Assembly: GCF_000429785.1 (NCBI RefSeq)
Contig: NZ_AUCN01000009.1
Coordinates: forward strand, 248,001 to 312,000
Source of the DNA: Chitinibacter tainanensis DSM 15459
GTDB taxonomy: Bacteria > Pseudomonadota > Gammaproteobacteria > Burkholderiales > Chitinibacteraceae
Length of the DNA stretch: 64,000 bases
Direction of reading: 5' to 3'
The stretch's first letter is position 1. Each line of letters opens with the position of its first letter. Of this stretch, positions 55,595 to 63,609 are shown in pieces. The position numbers and the translations under genes are program-made. The notes below the pieces were generated by a model. That model worked only from the letters and a program-made list of their open reading frames with translations, was not told where the DNA came from and did no database searches.

Positions 55595-56200
55595 ATGCAA
55601 CCTGCTTCCCGACAAACCGGTTTTACCCTGGTTGAGCTGGCGATCGTGCTGGTGATTATTGGGCTGATTCTGGGGATGGCTTTTAAAGGTAAAGACCTGA
55701 TCGACGGTGCCAAAGTGAAAAATATGCAGGCGCAATACAACAAGATCGTCGCCGGTTTTAATATCTACTACGAAAAATACGGCGCATACCCTGGCGATGG
55801 CTGTGCGACGGCCCCAGCGGCCGGCGCGACTACCTGCCCGGCGACCGGGCGCAATGGCTTGATTAATGGTGCGACCGAAAGCGCCGCCGCCATGACCTTG
55901 CTGATGAACACCAATATCCTCACCAGCGCGGATGTGCGTAGTGTATTTGGTCAGGATTGGGTGATTTCGGATGCGGCCACCACGCAAACCGGCTACGCCA
56001 GCAATACCAACTACCTCACACTCACCAGCACCGCCACCGCAGCTGCCGATGTGCGCTTTGTCTGTGCGCTGGATCGTCTGATGGATGATGGGGTTAATAG
56101 CAGCGGTATCGTGCGCAGCGCTGGGCAAAACTACACCGCCACCGATGATTGCTGGGCGCTGTCTGGCCAAGTGTCGATCGGGATTCGGGTGTTGCCATGA
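55595..56200 (+). CDS. Prepilin-like protein (type IV pilin/type II secretion N-terminal motif), copy 1
   Basis: The 201-residue protein has a 9-residue leader ending in Gly, then [20 protein letters not shown], the class III signal cut by prepilin peptidase and methylated at the new N-terminus; Glu5 of the mature form is present. The rest ([47 protein letters not shown]) has a C-terminal Cys pair and resembles short minor pilins or pseudopilins of unknown partners. AAGGAG is 6 bases before ATG 55595. The stop overlaps the second copy (ATGA). Divergent from leuS, with about 170 bases between. Confidence 0.82.
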   Translation: MQPASRQTGFTLVELAIVLVIIGLILGMAFKGKDLIDGAKVKNMQAQYNKIVAGFNIYYEKYGAYPGDGCATAPAAGATTCPATGRNGLINGATESAAAMTLLMNTNILTSADVRSVFGQDWVISDAATTQTGYASNTNYLTLTSTATAAADVRFVCALDRLMDDGVNSSGIVRSAGQNYTATDDCWALSGQVSIGIRVLP

Positions 56201-56799
56201 GGCGCGCAGAGCAGGGCTTTACATTGGTTGAGCTGGCGATCGTGCTGGTGATCATCGGGCTGATTTTGGGGATGGCCTTTAAGGGCAAAGACCTGATCGA
56301 TGGCGCCAAAGTGAAAAACATGCAGGCGCAATACAATAAGATCGTCAGCGGTATTAATATTTTTTACGAAAAATATGGTTTTTACCCCGGTGATGGTTGC
56401 CCCAGCGCCACGCCCGCCACCGTGGCCGCCTGTAATGGCAGCCGCAATGGGCAGATTGAAAACGGCAATGAAGCGGCGGCGTTTTGGGTGTTGCTGATTG
56501 ATGTGACCAATATCTTGCAAAGCGCGGATCGACGCAGTGTGCTGGGGCAGGATTGGACAGTCTGGAATCGCTCGGGTGGGCTCTGGCTCGATTTTGCTGG
56601 CGCGGCCAATGCCGATATGCGCTTTATCTGTGCTCTGGATAAATTAATGGATGATGGCGATGCCAATACTGGCGTGGTGCGCGATGGTGATCCTGCCACG
56701 ACCGCGCCGTATGCTTCCAGCAGTAATAGCTATACCGCTACCACCGATTGTTGGGCGCTGAGCGGGCAGGCGAATGTACTGATGAAGGTGATGCCCTAG
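56197..56799 (+). CDS. Prepilin-like protein, tandem copy 2
   Basis: The 200-residue paralogue has a 7-residue leader (MRRAEQG) and the same methylation motif and helix. The region from FTLVELA to AQYNKIV (43 residues) is identical between the two copies, while the C-terminal globular parts share only scattered motifs ([34 protein letters not shown]). The high N-terminal similarity also at DNA level shows a tandem duplication or gene conversion. The ATG overlaps the stop of copy 1. Probably two minor pilins acting as a pair. Confidence 0.82.
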   Translation: MRRAEQGFTLVELAIVLVIIGLILGMAFKGKDLIDGAKVKNMQAQYNKIVSGINIFYEKYGFYPGDGCPSATPATVAACNGSRNGQIENGNEAAAFWVLLIDVTNILQSADRRSVLGQDWTVWNRSGGLWLDFAGAANADMRFICALDKLMDDGDANTGVVRDGDPATTAPYASSSNSYTATTDCWALSGQANVLMKVMP

Positions 56800-56837
56800 G
56801 GGTATAGGTCAGAAACCCATCAATGGCTTTGCGCTAA

Positions 56838-56863
56838 GGCCAATACCTGCCTAGGTATTGGCC
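56838..56863. terminator. Hairpin shared by the converging prepilin and hda genes
   Basis: Perfect 11-bp arms GGCCAATACCT (56838-56848) and AGGTATTGGCC (56853-56863) with a 4-base loop cover the last codons and stop of hda (minus) and lie 38 bases past the second prepilin gene (plus). No T-run on either strand, so termination activity is uncertain; it also carries the ATACC/GGTAT core repeated elsewhere. Confidence 0.55.
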
Positions 56864-57516
56864 CTTAAACTTTCGCGCAGCAAGGGTAGTGTGACTGGTT
56901 TTTGCTTGGATAGCGCCAATTGGTTGAGCGCTTCGAGCTGGGTATACAGATTGGGTAGCGAGCGATCCACGTGCTTGAGCAAATACTCGGCCAGCTCGCG
57001 CGGTAGCTCAAAGCCCAGATGCCGCGCGCGACGTTGCAGCGCGCCCAGTTTGTCATCATCAGACAGTGATCTGAGCTGGTAAACCAGCCCCCAGCCCAGG
57101 CGGGTGGTGAGATCATCGCGCAAGGGCAGTAGCATTGGCGGCAAAGTGCCGCTGGCCAAGATGCGGCCCGTGCCTTCACGCAGGGTATTGTAATGATCAA
57201 ACAGCGTAATCTGCTGCTCGGTATCAAGGCTTTCTACATTATCGACCAAGAGCGCGGCGTGACTTTCCAGCGTTTGCGGCAGCATCTCCTCGCGGGCATT
57301 CACCTGATACACCGGCATGCCGGCCGGCAGGCGTGCCGCGCTGGCCGCAAGCAGATGGCTTTTGCCTGCATCGGCCTCGCCCCAGATATACAGCGCCCGT
57401 ACTTCACCATTGGCCCACTCGCCCAGCTGAAAGAGCAGCTCGGCGTTATCGCCGCGCACGAAATCATCAAAAGTGCGCGGAGCTGGGGGTAAAAAGTCGA
57501 GAATCAGTTGCTTCAT
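56851..57516 (-). CDS. hda: DnaA regulatory inactivator Hda
   Basis: The 221-residue AAA+ protein promotes hydrolysis of DnaA-ATP after replication starts. It begins [19 protein letters not shown] with the clamp-binding-like QL.L.F motif, then the P-loop [21 protein letters not shown] (Walker B region), ILASGTLPP (sensor 1) and [17 protein letters not shown]. The ATG at 57516 is preferred over 57525 because the clamp motif is N-terminal in Hda. It diverges from purM across about 150 bases, a common betaproteobacterial pair. Confidence 0.92.
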   Translation of the reverse strand: MKQLILDFLPPAPRTFDDFVRGDNAELLFQLGEWANGEVRALYIWGEADAGKSHLLAASAARLPAGMPVYQVNAREEMLPQTLESHAALLVDNVESLDTEQQITLFDHYNTLREGTGRILASGTLPPMLLPLRDDLTTRLGWGLVYQLRSLSDDDKLGALQRRARHLGFELPRELAEYLLKHVDRSLPNLYTQLEALNQLALSKQKPVTLPLLRESLRANT

Positions 57517-57664
57517 CGGGGCCACTGGGCGGTTTTGCCGGTTTTTCAGTCTCTGGAGTGCGAAAAGGGGGAAGTCGTTTGGCGCTAAATGCGATAAAAT
57601 GCCGTGTTTAGCAGATCTGGCGCTTATTTTACCGCACAGCGCCGCCCACTACGAGGCCTTTCCC

Positions 57665-58714
57665 GTGAGCGACCAAAATCTCAAGCAAAGTCTGAGCTAC
57701 CGCGATGCCGGTGTTGACATCGATGCCGGTGACCAGCTGGTTGAAAACATTAAACCTTTTGCCAAACGCACCATGCGCCCTGAAGTACTTGGCGGCATTG
57801 GCGGTTTTGGTGCTTTGGTTGAAATCAGCAAGAAATACCAAGAGCCCGTGCTGGTTTCTGGTACGGATGGTGTGGGCACCAAGCTCAAACTGGCGTTCGA
57901 ACTGAACCGCCACGATACCGTGGGTATCGATCTGGTGGGCATGAGCGTAAACGATATTCTGGTGCAAGGCGCCGAGCCATTGTTCTTCCTCGATTACTTT
58001 GCCTGCGGCAAGCTGGATGTACCAAGCGCGACCGAAGTGATCAAAGGCATTGCCGCTGGTTGCGAGCAGGCCGGTTGTGCGCTGATCGGTGGTGAAACCG
58101 CCGAAATGCCCGGCATGTATCCGGAAGGTGAATATGACCTCGCTGGCTTTGCCGTGGGCGTGGTAGAAAAGAGCAAAGTGATCACTGGCCGCGAAATCCA
58201 GCCGGGTGATGTGGTGTTGGGTCTGGCCTCGAATGGCGCCCATTCCAATGGTTACTCGCTGATTCGCAAGATTCTGAGCTTGGGTAAAGTTGATTTCAAC
58301 GCCGAATTTGATGGTGGCCTTTCACTGTCGGATGTGGTGATGGCACCAACGCGCATTTATGTGAAGCCACTGCTGAAACTGATGCAAACGCTGACGGTCA
58401 AAGGCATGGCCCATATTACTGGCGGCGGCATTACCGAAAACGTACCGCGCGTTTTGCCTGAGAACGTAGTGGCGCAAATCGATGCGGCGAGCTGGACCAT
58501 GCCAAAGCTGTTCCAGTGGTTGCAGGCAGAAGGCAATGTGGCACAGCAAGAAATGTATCGCACCTTCAACTGTGGCGTAGGCATGGTAGTGATTGTGGCG
58601 GCGGCCGATGCGGCTGCGGCAACGGCGCTGTTGCAAGCCGAAGGTGAAACGGTTTACCAGCTGGGCCAGATCCGTGCCCGCACTGGTGACGAGCACCAAA
58701 CGCAAGTAGCCTAA
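57665..58714 (+). CDS. purM: Phosphoribosylformylglycinamidine cyclo-ligase
   Basis: The 349-residue enzyme makes aminoimidazole ribotide, which is also the substrate of ThiC. It has [73 protein letters not shown] and [13 protein letters not shown]. The start is GTG 57665 ([14 protein letters not shown]), which fits the family; the open frame back to 57473 has no homology and runs into hda on the other strand. GAGG upstream serves as ribosome site. A terminator follows. Confidence 0.96.
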   Translation: MSDQNLKQSLSYRDAGVDIDAGDQLVENIKPFAKRTMRPEVLGGIGGFGALVEISKKYQEPVLVSGTDGVGTKLKLAFELNRHDTVGIDLVGMSVNDILVQGAEPLFFLDYFACGKLDVPSATEVIKGIAAGCEQAGCALIGGETAEMPGMYPEGEYDLAGFAVGVVEKSKVITGREIQPGDVVLGLASNGAHSNGYSLIRKILSLGKVDFNAEFDGGLSLSDVVMAPTRIYVKPLLKLMQTLTVKGMAHITGGGITENVPRVLPENVVAQIDAASWTMPKLFQWLQAEGNVAQQEMYRTFNCGVGMVVIVAAADAAAATALLQAEGETVYQLGQIRARTGDEHQTQVA

Positions 58715-58737
58715 GCGACACGGCGCATCAGCCCGGG

Positions 58738-58767
58738 GCGAGGTCGCAGACCTCGCTCTTTGTTTTT
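58738..58767 (+). terminator. Terminator of purM
   Basis: GCGAGGTC (58738-58745), a GCA loop and GACCTCGC (58749-58756) are followed by TCTTTGTTTTT. Confidence 0.88.
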
Positions 58768-58788
58768 GTGCGGGATGATTTCCCTCTT

Positions 58789-58839
58789 GGGGTATGTCCC
58801 GCTAGCTCTTTGATAATAAGCCTTTTAAGGCAATACCCC
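58789..58839. repeat. Nested inverted repeats upstream of purN
   Basis: Outer arms GGGGTAT (58789-58795) and ATACCCC (58833-58839) enclose an exact 12-bp palindrome GCCTTTTAAGGC (58820-58831). They end 12 bases before the purN ATG, so they could act as an operator or mask translation. The outer arms share the GGGTAT core of other repeats. Confidence 0.55.
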
Positions 58840-58851
58840 ACTGGATATGGC

Positions 58852-59487
58852 ATGAAGAATGTAGTCATTCTGATCTCTGGCCGCGGCAGCAATATGCAGG
58901 CGATTGTGAATGCACAAATCGCCGGCGCACGGATTGCCGCTGTGATCTCTAATCGCCCCGATGCGGCGGGCTTAGCCTGGGCGGCTGAGCGCGGGATTAC
59001 CACCGCGGCGCTGGATCATAAGCAATTTGCTGATCGCGAAAGCTTTGATCAGGCACTGGCGCAACTGATTGATAGCTACGAGCCCGATCTGGTCGTGCTG
59101 GCCGGGTTTATGCGCATTTTGAGTGCTGGTTTTGTGGCGCACTACGCTCAGCGGCTGATTAATGTGCATCCGTCTTTGTTGCCGGCTTTTACCGGCCTGA
59201 ATACCCATCAGCGGGCGCTGGATGAGGGCGTGAAACTCGCCGGTTGCACTGTGCATTTTGTGACAGCCGAGCTGGATCATGGCCCGATTATCGCCCAAGC
59301 CGCTGTGCCGGTGCTGGCCGACGACACTGCCGAAAGTTTGGCGGCGCGCATTTTGGTGCAAGAGCACCAACTTTACCCACAAGCCGTAGCGTGGTTTGTA
59401 GCCGATGCCCTGCAGGTTGAGGCGGGCAAAGTGCATTTACTGACGCCGGCGCGCGCCGATCAGGCGCTGCGTTCGCCGGCGGTGTAA
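58852..59487 (+). CDS. purN: Phosphoribosylglycinamide formyltransferase
   Basis: The 211-residue enzyme adds a formyl group from 10-formyl-THF to GAR in purine synthesis. It shows SGRGSNMQAIVNA (phosphate loop), AGFMRILSAGFV, INVHPSLLPAF with the catalytic Asn and His, and GCTVHFVTAELDHGPIIAQ with the catalytic Asp. ATG 58852 begins the family N-terminus (MKNVVILISGRGSN); an in-frame upstream start at 58768 would translate the repeats and is rejected. The next gene starts 9 bases after its stop. Confidence 0.96.
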   Translation: MKNVVILISGRGSNMQAIVNAQIAGARIAAVISNRPDAAGLAWAAERGITTAALDHKQFADRESFDQALAQLIDSYEPDLVVLAGFMRILSAGFVAHYAQRLINVHPSLLPAFTGLNTHQRALDEGVKLAGCTVHFVTAELDHGPIIAQAAVPVLADDTAESLAARILVQEHQLYPQAVAWFVADALQVEAGKVHLLTPARADQALRSPAV

Positions 59488-59496
59488 GGGGAGAGC

Positions 59497-60690
59497 ATGG
59501 CGCGCTGGCCACGGTTTCTTGCTTGGGCTTTATTGGCCTCGGTGCTGTTGCACCTCGGTACGCTCTTGGCGCAGCCACTGTATGACTGGTGGCTGCACCG
59601 TGATGCCCCGCCACTGAAAGTACAGCAAACCAAGCGCCAGCTGCAAGCACAGGCATTGGAAGATAGCCTGACGGGCAGTGCGAGCAAGGTGAAACCGGCC
59701 GAGCAACAGCAGGTGTATCTCGCTAGCCCATCGCTGCCTGTGCAGCCAGTGAAGAAGGCTGCGCCAGCGCCCAAGGCTGTGGCCAGTCAAGCGGCTAAGA
59801 AAACGGTAGCGAGCAAGGTAGCGCAGGAATCTGCTTCGCAAGTGGCGGCGCTAACAGCATCGAGCGCCAGTCGGGCCAGTAGTGTGGCCAGTGCGGTGCT
59901 GGCCAGCAGTACTGCTAGTGCTCCGTTGAGCCTCGTGGCCAGTGAAGCTGCCAGTAGCCCAGCCAAGCTGGCGATGGGCCAAGGTGCCAGCCGCGCCAGC
60001 AAGGCGAGCACTGCGGCCACGCAGATTAATCATCAAGCGGCCAAGCGCTTTCCGCGCGAGGTGCTGATTGAATACCGCTATGCGGTAATGAATGCCTTTT
60101 TGCACTGGAAGCTGGCTGATGGCCGCTATGATCTGGAGCTGAAGGTTTTTCCGGTTGGCATTCGCTATGTCAGCCGTGGCCGCATAGGCAAGGCCGGTGT
60201 GATGCCGGAGTATTTTGCCGATCTTTCCAATGGCCCGGATAAACCGAAAAACTCGGTGGAGTTTAACTGGGAGACCATGGAGGCCACCATTACCAATAAA
60301 GGTCAGGTAACGATCGAGCCTTTTGAAGCCGGTGATCAGGATGTGATGTCAGCGGGCTTGCATCTGGCTTTGATGGGCGGTGGACAGGCCCAGTATGGCA
60401 TGGCGATGTTTACCGGTAAAAAGCGCTATCCCGATGTGCACTTTGCAGTAAAAGGGGAAGCGCAAATCCGGGTTGGCCAACAAGACCTCACCGCCGTGCT
60501 GCTGGCGGCGGACAACAAGGCCAATCATGCGGATTTCTGGCTGGCTCCCGATTGGCATAACCTGCCGGTACGGATGCAGATCTATACCGAAAAGTATGGC
60601 CGCTTTGACCTCACGGCCTACAATCTAACTCTGGACGGCAAGAAGGTGCTGGAGTGGGTTGACCCGAATAAATCCGGGATGCGCCGCTAG
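59497..60690 (+). CDS. DUF3108-type envelope protein with Ala/Ser-rich stalk
   Basis: The 397-residue protein has an N-terminal membrane anchor (FLAWALLASVLLHLGTLLA), an Ala/Ser/Lys/Val-rich low-complexity stretch (about 65-175) and a C-terminal DUF3108 domain (about 185-390; YRYAVMNAFLHWKLADGRYD, EVFPVGIRYVSRG-like, NFDLTAYNL-like strand repeats, WLAPDWHNLPVRMQIYTEKY). The layout is like a TonB-style spacer holding a domain in the periplasm. DUF3108 proteins are common next to purN in Betaproteobacteria and their role is unknown. RBS GGGGAGA precedes ATG 59497. A 36-bp tandem repeat array begins right after its stop. Confidence 0.82.
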   Translation: MARWPRFLAWALLASVLLHLGTLLAQPLYDWWLHRDAPPLKVQQTKRQLQAQALEDSLTGSASKVKPAEQQQVYLASPSLPVQPVKKAAPAPKAVASQAAKKTVASKVAQESASQVAALTASSASRASSVASAVLASSTASAPLSLVASEAASSPAKLAMGQGASRASKASTAATQINHQAAKRFPREVLIEYRYAVMNAFLHWKLADGRYDLELKVFPVGIRYVSRGRIGKAGVMPEYFADLSNGPDKPKNSVEFNWETMEATITNKGQVTIEPFEAGDQDVMSAGLHLALMGGGQAQYGMAMFTGKKRYPDVHFAVKGEAQIRVGQQDLTAVLLAADNKANHADFWLAPDWHNLPVRMQIYTEKYGRFDLTAYNLTLDGKKVLEWVDPNKSGMRR

Positions 60691-60798
60691 GCGCGTCCCA
60701 AAAATTAACAAGGACTGCGCCGCTAGGCGTATCCAAACTAATTAACCAGGTCTGCGCCGTAAGCGCGTCCAAAACGAATAACAAGGCCTGCGCCGCAG
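60691..60798. repeat. Three tandem imperfect 36-bp repeats
   Basis: Units at 60691-60726, 60727-60762 and 60763-60798 are each exactly 36 bp. They share the frame GCGyrTCC...AATAACmAGG.CTGCGCCG, about three quarters identical between pairs. The last 12 bases of the preceding gene (TGCGCCGCTAG) match the end of a unit, so the array seems to start from the gene's 3' end. At unit joins a small stem GCGCC-GCTA-GGCGC can form. The array fills the gap to rsmB. Confidence 0.85.
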
Positions 60799-60817
60799 GC
60801 TGGTGAAGAGAGTGAAT

Positions 60818-62170
60818 ATGACCCCCAAGCAATTATCGGCCACGCTGGATATCCTCAATAGCGCACTGGGCTTTACCGCCCCGGCGGATGCTGTGGTATC
60901 GCGACATTTTCGCGAGAATAAAGACCTTGGCCACAAAGATCGCGCCATCATTGCCGAAACCGTGTTTGGCATGTTGCGCCATTTGCCGCAGCTGGAATGG
61001 CTGGCGGGCGGCGAAGCGGGCAAATTGCCCAGCACGCGTGAATTGCTGCTGGCCTACTTCACCCGGATCAAACACCTGAACGTGCGCGAATTGCCGCCGG
61101 TGTTTACCGATGAGGACAAAACCCGCGCCGGCCAAATGAAGGGTATGGCGTTGCGAGACGCACCGCTGAACGTCCGTGCGGCTATACCCCAATGGCTGGT
61201 CGATACGCTGGTGGCGGAAGGGCAGAATGAGGCCGCAATTCTGGCGCTGGGCCAGGCCATGCTGCAAGCTGCGCCACTGGATATCCGCGTGAATAGCATC
61301 AAGGCCAAACGCGACGCCGTCGCGGCTGAATTAAAAGCCGCTGGCGACATCAATACCACGCCAACCCCGTATTCGCCATGGGGCCTGCGCGTTGATGGTA
61401 AGCCCGCTATCAATAAATACAAATGCTTTATCGAAGGCCGCGTGGAAGTGCAGGATGAAGGCAGCCAGTTGCTCGGGCTTTTGTGCGGCGCGAAACGCGG
61501 CCAGATGGTGGCGGATTTTTGTGCCGGCGCAGGGGGTAAAACCTTGCTATTGGGCGCGATGATGCAAAACACGGGCCGCCTGTATGCCTTTGATGTGTCG
61601 GAAAAGCGCTTGGCCAATCTGAAGCCGCGGCTGGCGCGCTCGGGTCTCTCGAATGTGAATCCGCAGCTGATCGCCTCGGAAAACGATCAAAAGATCAAAC
61701 GCCTGGCCGGTAAAATGGATGTGGTGCTGGTGGATTCACCATGCTCGGGCATGGGCACACTGCGCCGCAATCCTGATCTGAAAATGCGTCAAAACGCCAC
61801 GAGTGTGCAGGAGCTGAATGCCAAGCAGCGCAGTATTTTGCAATCGGCGGCACGGCTGGTGAAGCATGGTGGCCGGCTGGTGTATGCCACTTGCAGTTTC
61901 CTGCAAAGTGAAAACCAAGCCATTGTGGAAGCCTTTCTGGCACAAAATCCAGATTTTGAATTGCTGGATGCGCGCGAGGTGCTCAGTAAAGAGCGCGTGA
62001 CGATCGAGCTGCCCGATCAGTATCTGCAGCTGATGCCGCATCTGCACAATACCGATGCCTTCTTTGCTGCAGTCCTGCAGCGCGTCAGTGCCGAGCGGGC
62101 GGCGGCCAAAGAAGCCGGGGCGATGTTGTCGGCAGAGGATGAGGTGGCTGCTGAGGCTGATGAAGCCTAA
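60818..62170 (+). CDS. RsmB-type RNA (cytosine-5) methyltransferase
   Basis: The roughly 450-residue protein belongs to the NOL1/NOP2/Sun family. It has an N-terminal NusB-like part (LSATLDILNSALGF, HLPQLEWLAGGEAGKLPST) and a SAM domain with FCAGAGGKTLLLGAMM, the motif IV DSPCSGMGTLRRNPDLK and motif VI YATCSFLQSENQ, each with a key Cys. RsmB modifies C967 of 16S rRNA; related proteins exist, so the exact target is inferred. ATG 60818 is chosen over GTG 60803 because AGAGAG precedes it. Ends 48 bases before a strong bidirectional terminator. Confidence 0.88.
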   Translation: MTPKQLSATLDILNSALGFTAPADAVVSRHFRENKDLGHKDRAIIAETVFGMLRHLPQLEWLAGGEAGKLPSTRELLLAYFTRIKHLNVRELPPVFTDEDKTRAGQMKGMALRDAPLNVRAAIPQWLVDTLVAEGQNEAAILALGQAMLQAAPLDIRVNSIKAKRDAVAAELKAAGDINTTPTPYSPWGLRVDGKPAINKYKCFIEGRVEVQDEGSQLLGLLCGAKRGQMVADFCAGAGGKTLLLGAMMQNTGRLYAFDVSEKRLANLKPRLARSGLSNVNPQLIASENDQKIKRLAGKMDVVLVDSPCSGMGTLRRNPDLKMRQNATSVQELNAKQRSILQSAARLVKHGGRLVYATCSFLQSENQAIVEAFLAQNPDFELLDAREVLSKERVTIELPDQYLQLMPHLHNTDAFFAAVLQRVSAERAAAKEAGAMLSAEDEVAAEADEA

Positions 62171-62211
62171 GGGTGGTGCTGGCTGCGTACATCCAGCCTA
62201 GTAGTGCAAAT

Positions 62212-62239
62212 AAAAAACCGCGCGTGGCGCGGTTTTTTT
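62212..62239 (+). terminator. Bidirectional terminator between rsmB and sspB
   Basis: CCGCGC (62218-62223), a GTG loop and GCGCGG (62227-62232) are flanked by six A and seven T, so the hairpin can stop both converging transcripts. Confidence 0.92.
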
Positions 62240-62257
62240 ATGGCGATTGAAGCCGGC

Positions 62258-62677
62258 TTATTTCACCACCCGCAATTGCGGACGGCCACTTGGACGTGGC
62301 GGCGGATCTTGCGGTGGCGGCTCGCTGCCAGATTCGGGGGCGCTTTCTGGCTCGCCTTGTGCATCGCCTTCATATTCAAAGCCCATGCCTTCGCCGTTTT
62401 CGCGCGAGAAGATGGAAATTACGGCACCAACTGGAATCGCGATATCGCGAGAAATGCCATTAAATCGCGCCGAGAAGCTGATGAAATCATTGGCAATGGT
62501 GAGATTGCGGCAGGCGTTATAGCTGATATTCAGCACGATTTCGCCGTTTTTCACGTATTCCATCGGCACTTGCATTTTGCCGCGCACGGCCACCACCAAA
62601 TAAGGGGTAAAGCCTTGGTCGGAACACCATTCATGAATCGCGCGAATCAGGTACGGTTTGGTCGAAACAGTCTGCAT
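62258..62677 (-). CDS. sspB: ClpXP specificity-enhancing factor SspB
   Basis: The 139-residue adaptor delivers ssrA-tagged proteins to ClpXP. The N-terminal domain (TKPYLIRAIHEWCSDQGFTP, YLVVAVRGKMQVPMEYVKNG, SARFNGISRDIAIPVGAVIS) is typical; the C-terminal tail is acidic and Pro-rich and ends RPQLRVVK, the ClpX-binding motif. ATG 62677 is preferred over an in-frame TTG at 62710 since family members start just before STKPY. It follows sspA, with a terminator in between. Confidence 0.93.
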   Translation of the reverse strand: MQTVSTKPYLIRAIHEWCSDQGFTPYLVVAVRGKMQVPMEYVKNGEIVLNISYNACRNLTIANDFISFSARFNGISRDIAIPVGAVISIFSRENGEGMGFEYEGDAQGEPESAPESGSEPPPQDPPPRPSGRPQLRVVK

Positions 62678-62756
62678 CGTAGTCGGCCCCGCAAAAGTAA
62701 ATGTACTCAATCAATTGTATCAGGCTGGCATTAAATTGCTGTAATGCGCATCCGCT

Positions 62757-62782
62757 AAAAAAAAGCCCCGTTGCCGGGGCTT
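62757..62782 (-). terminator. Terminator between sspA and sspB
   Basis: AAGCCCCG (62763-62770), a TTGC loop and CGGGGCTT (62775-62782) form an 8-bp stem; on the minus strand it ends in eight T. It should limit sspB transcription relative to sspA. Confidence 0.88.
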
Positions 62783-62788
62783 GCCTGC

Positions 62789-63394
62789 TTATTTGCGCAT
62801 GGCCTTTTCATTGGCGGTCAGCGATTCGATAAATGCTTCACGGCTAAATAGACGCTCGGCATATTTCATCACTGGAATCAGGCCCTTGGTAACTTCGATG
62901 CCGTAGTGCTCAAAGCGCCACAGCAGTGGGGCAATTGCCACATCCAGCATCGAGAATTCTTCACCCAGAATGTATTTTTGCTTGGTGAAGATCGGCGCGA
63001 TTTGGGTCAGGTTGTCGCGGATAGCGGTGCGTGCGGCTTCCAGCTGGGCTTTCTTCGCAGTGCTGTCTTCCAGCGTTTTGACATGGATAAACAGCTCACG
63101 CTCCAGATTGAACAGCATCAGGCGGGCGCGGGCTCGCATCACTGGATCAGCTGGCATCAGTTGTGGGTGAGGGAAGCGCTCATCGATGTATTCATTGATG
63201 ATGTTGGATTCATACAACTGCAGATCACGCTCTACCAGCACAGGCACTTCATTGTACGGATTCATGATCGCCAGATCTTCCGGCTTGCTGTGAATATCCA
63301 CGTCGAGGATTTCAAAATCCATGCCTTTTTCAAACAGCACAATGCGGCAGCGGTGGCTAAACGGGCAAGAAGTGCCGGAATAAAGCTTCATCAT
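62789..63394 (-). CDS. sspA: Stringent starvation protein A, glutathione S-transferase fold
   Basis: The 201-residue protein binds RNA polymerase and alters promoter use during starvation and acid stress. It has a thioredoxin-like N-terminal domain (MKLYSGTSCPFSHRCRIVLF, NEVPVLVERDLQLYESNIIN) and a helical C-terminal GST domain (RERALARLMLFNLE-like, LGEEFSMLDVAIAPLLWR). Two ATG codons at 63394 and 63391 are possible starts. It pairs with sspB downstream as in most Beta- and Gammaproteobacteria. The 215-base gap upstream shows no clear promoter. Confidence 0.94.
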   Translation of the reverse strand: MMKLYSGTSCPFSHRCRIVLFEKGMDFEILDVDIHSKPEDLAIMNPYNEVPVLVERDLQLYESNIINEYIDERFPHPQLMPADPVMRARARLMLFNLERELFIHVKTLEDSTAKKAQLEAARTAIRDNLTQIAPIFTKQKYILGEEFSMLDVAIAPLLWRFEHYGIEVTKGLIPVMKYAERLFSREAFIESLTANEKAMRK

Positions 63395-63609
63395 AAGGCG
63401 GGAACCCTCGGGCTGATTAATTTAACAGCAGCATTTTACCGTTATTGCACTGCGATCTCCAGAAATAGATGCTTAAGTAAATGATTTATAAATAAAAATT
63501 TAAGTTTTGGTTGGCTGGCAAGGTAAATATGACCACGCAGGCTTTGGAACATCCATCTGCGCTAAAGATCTAATGAGATACGATGGTTGTGCAAAAAAAG
63601 GAAGGCAAA

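Noticed and set aside
55421-56170. N-terminal extension of the leuS frame
   Set aside because: It runs antisense through the prepilin gene and has no LeuS homology; the normal start is ATG 55420.
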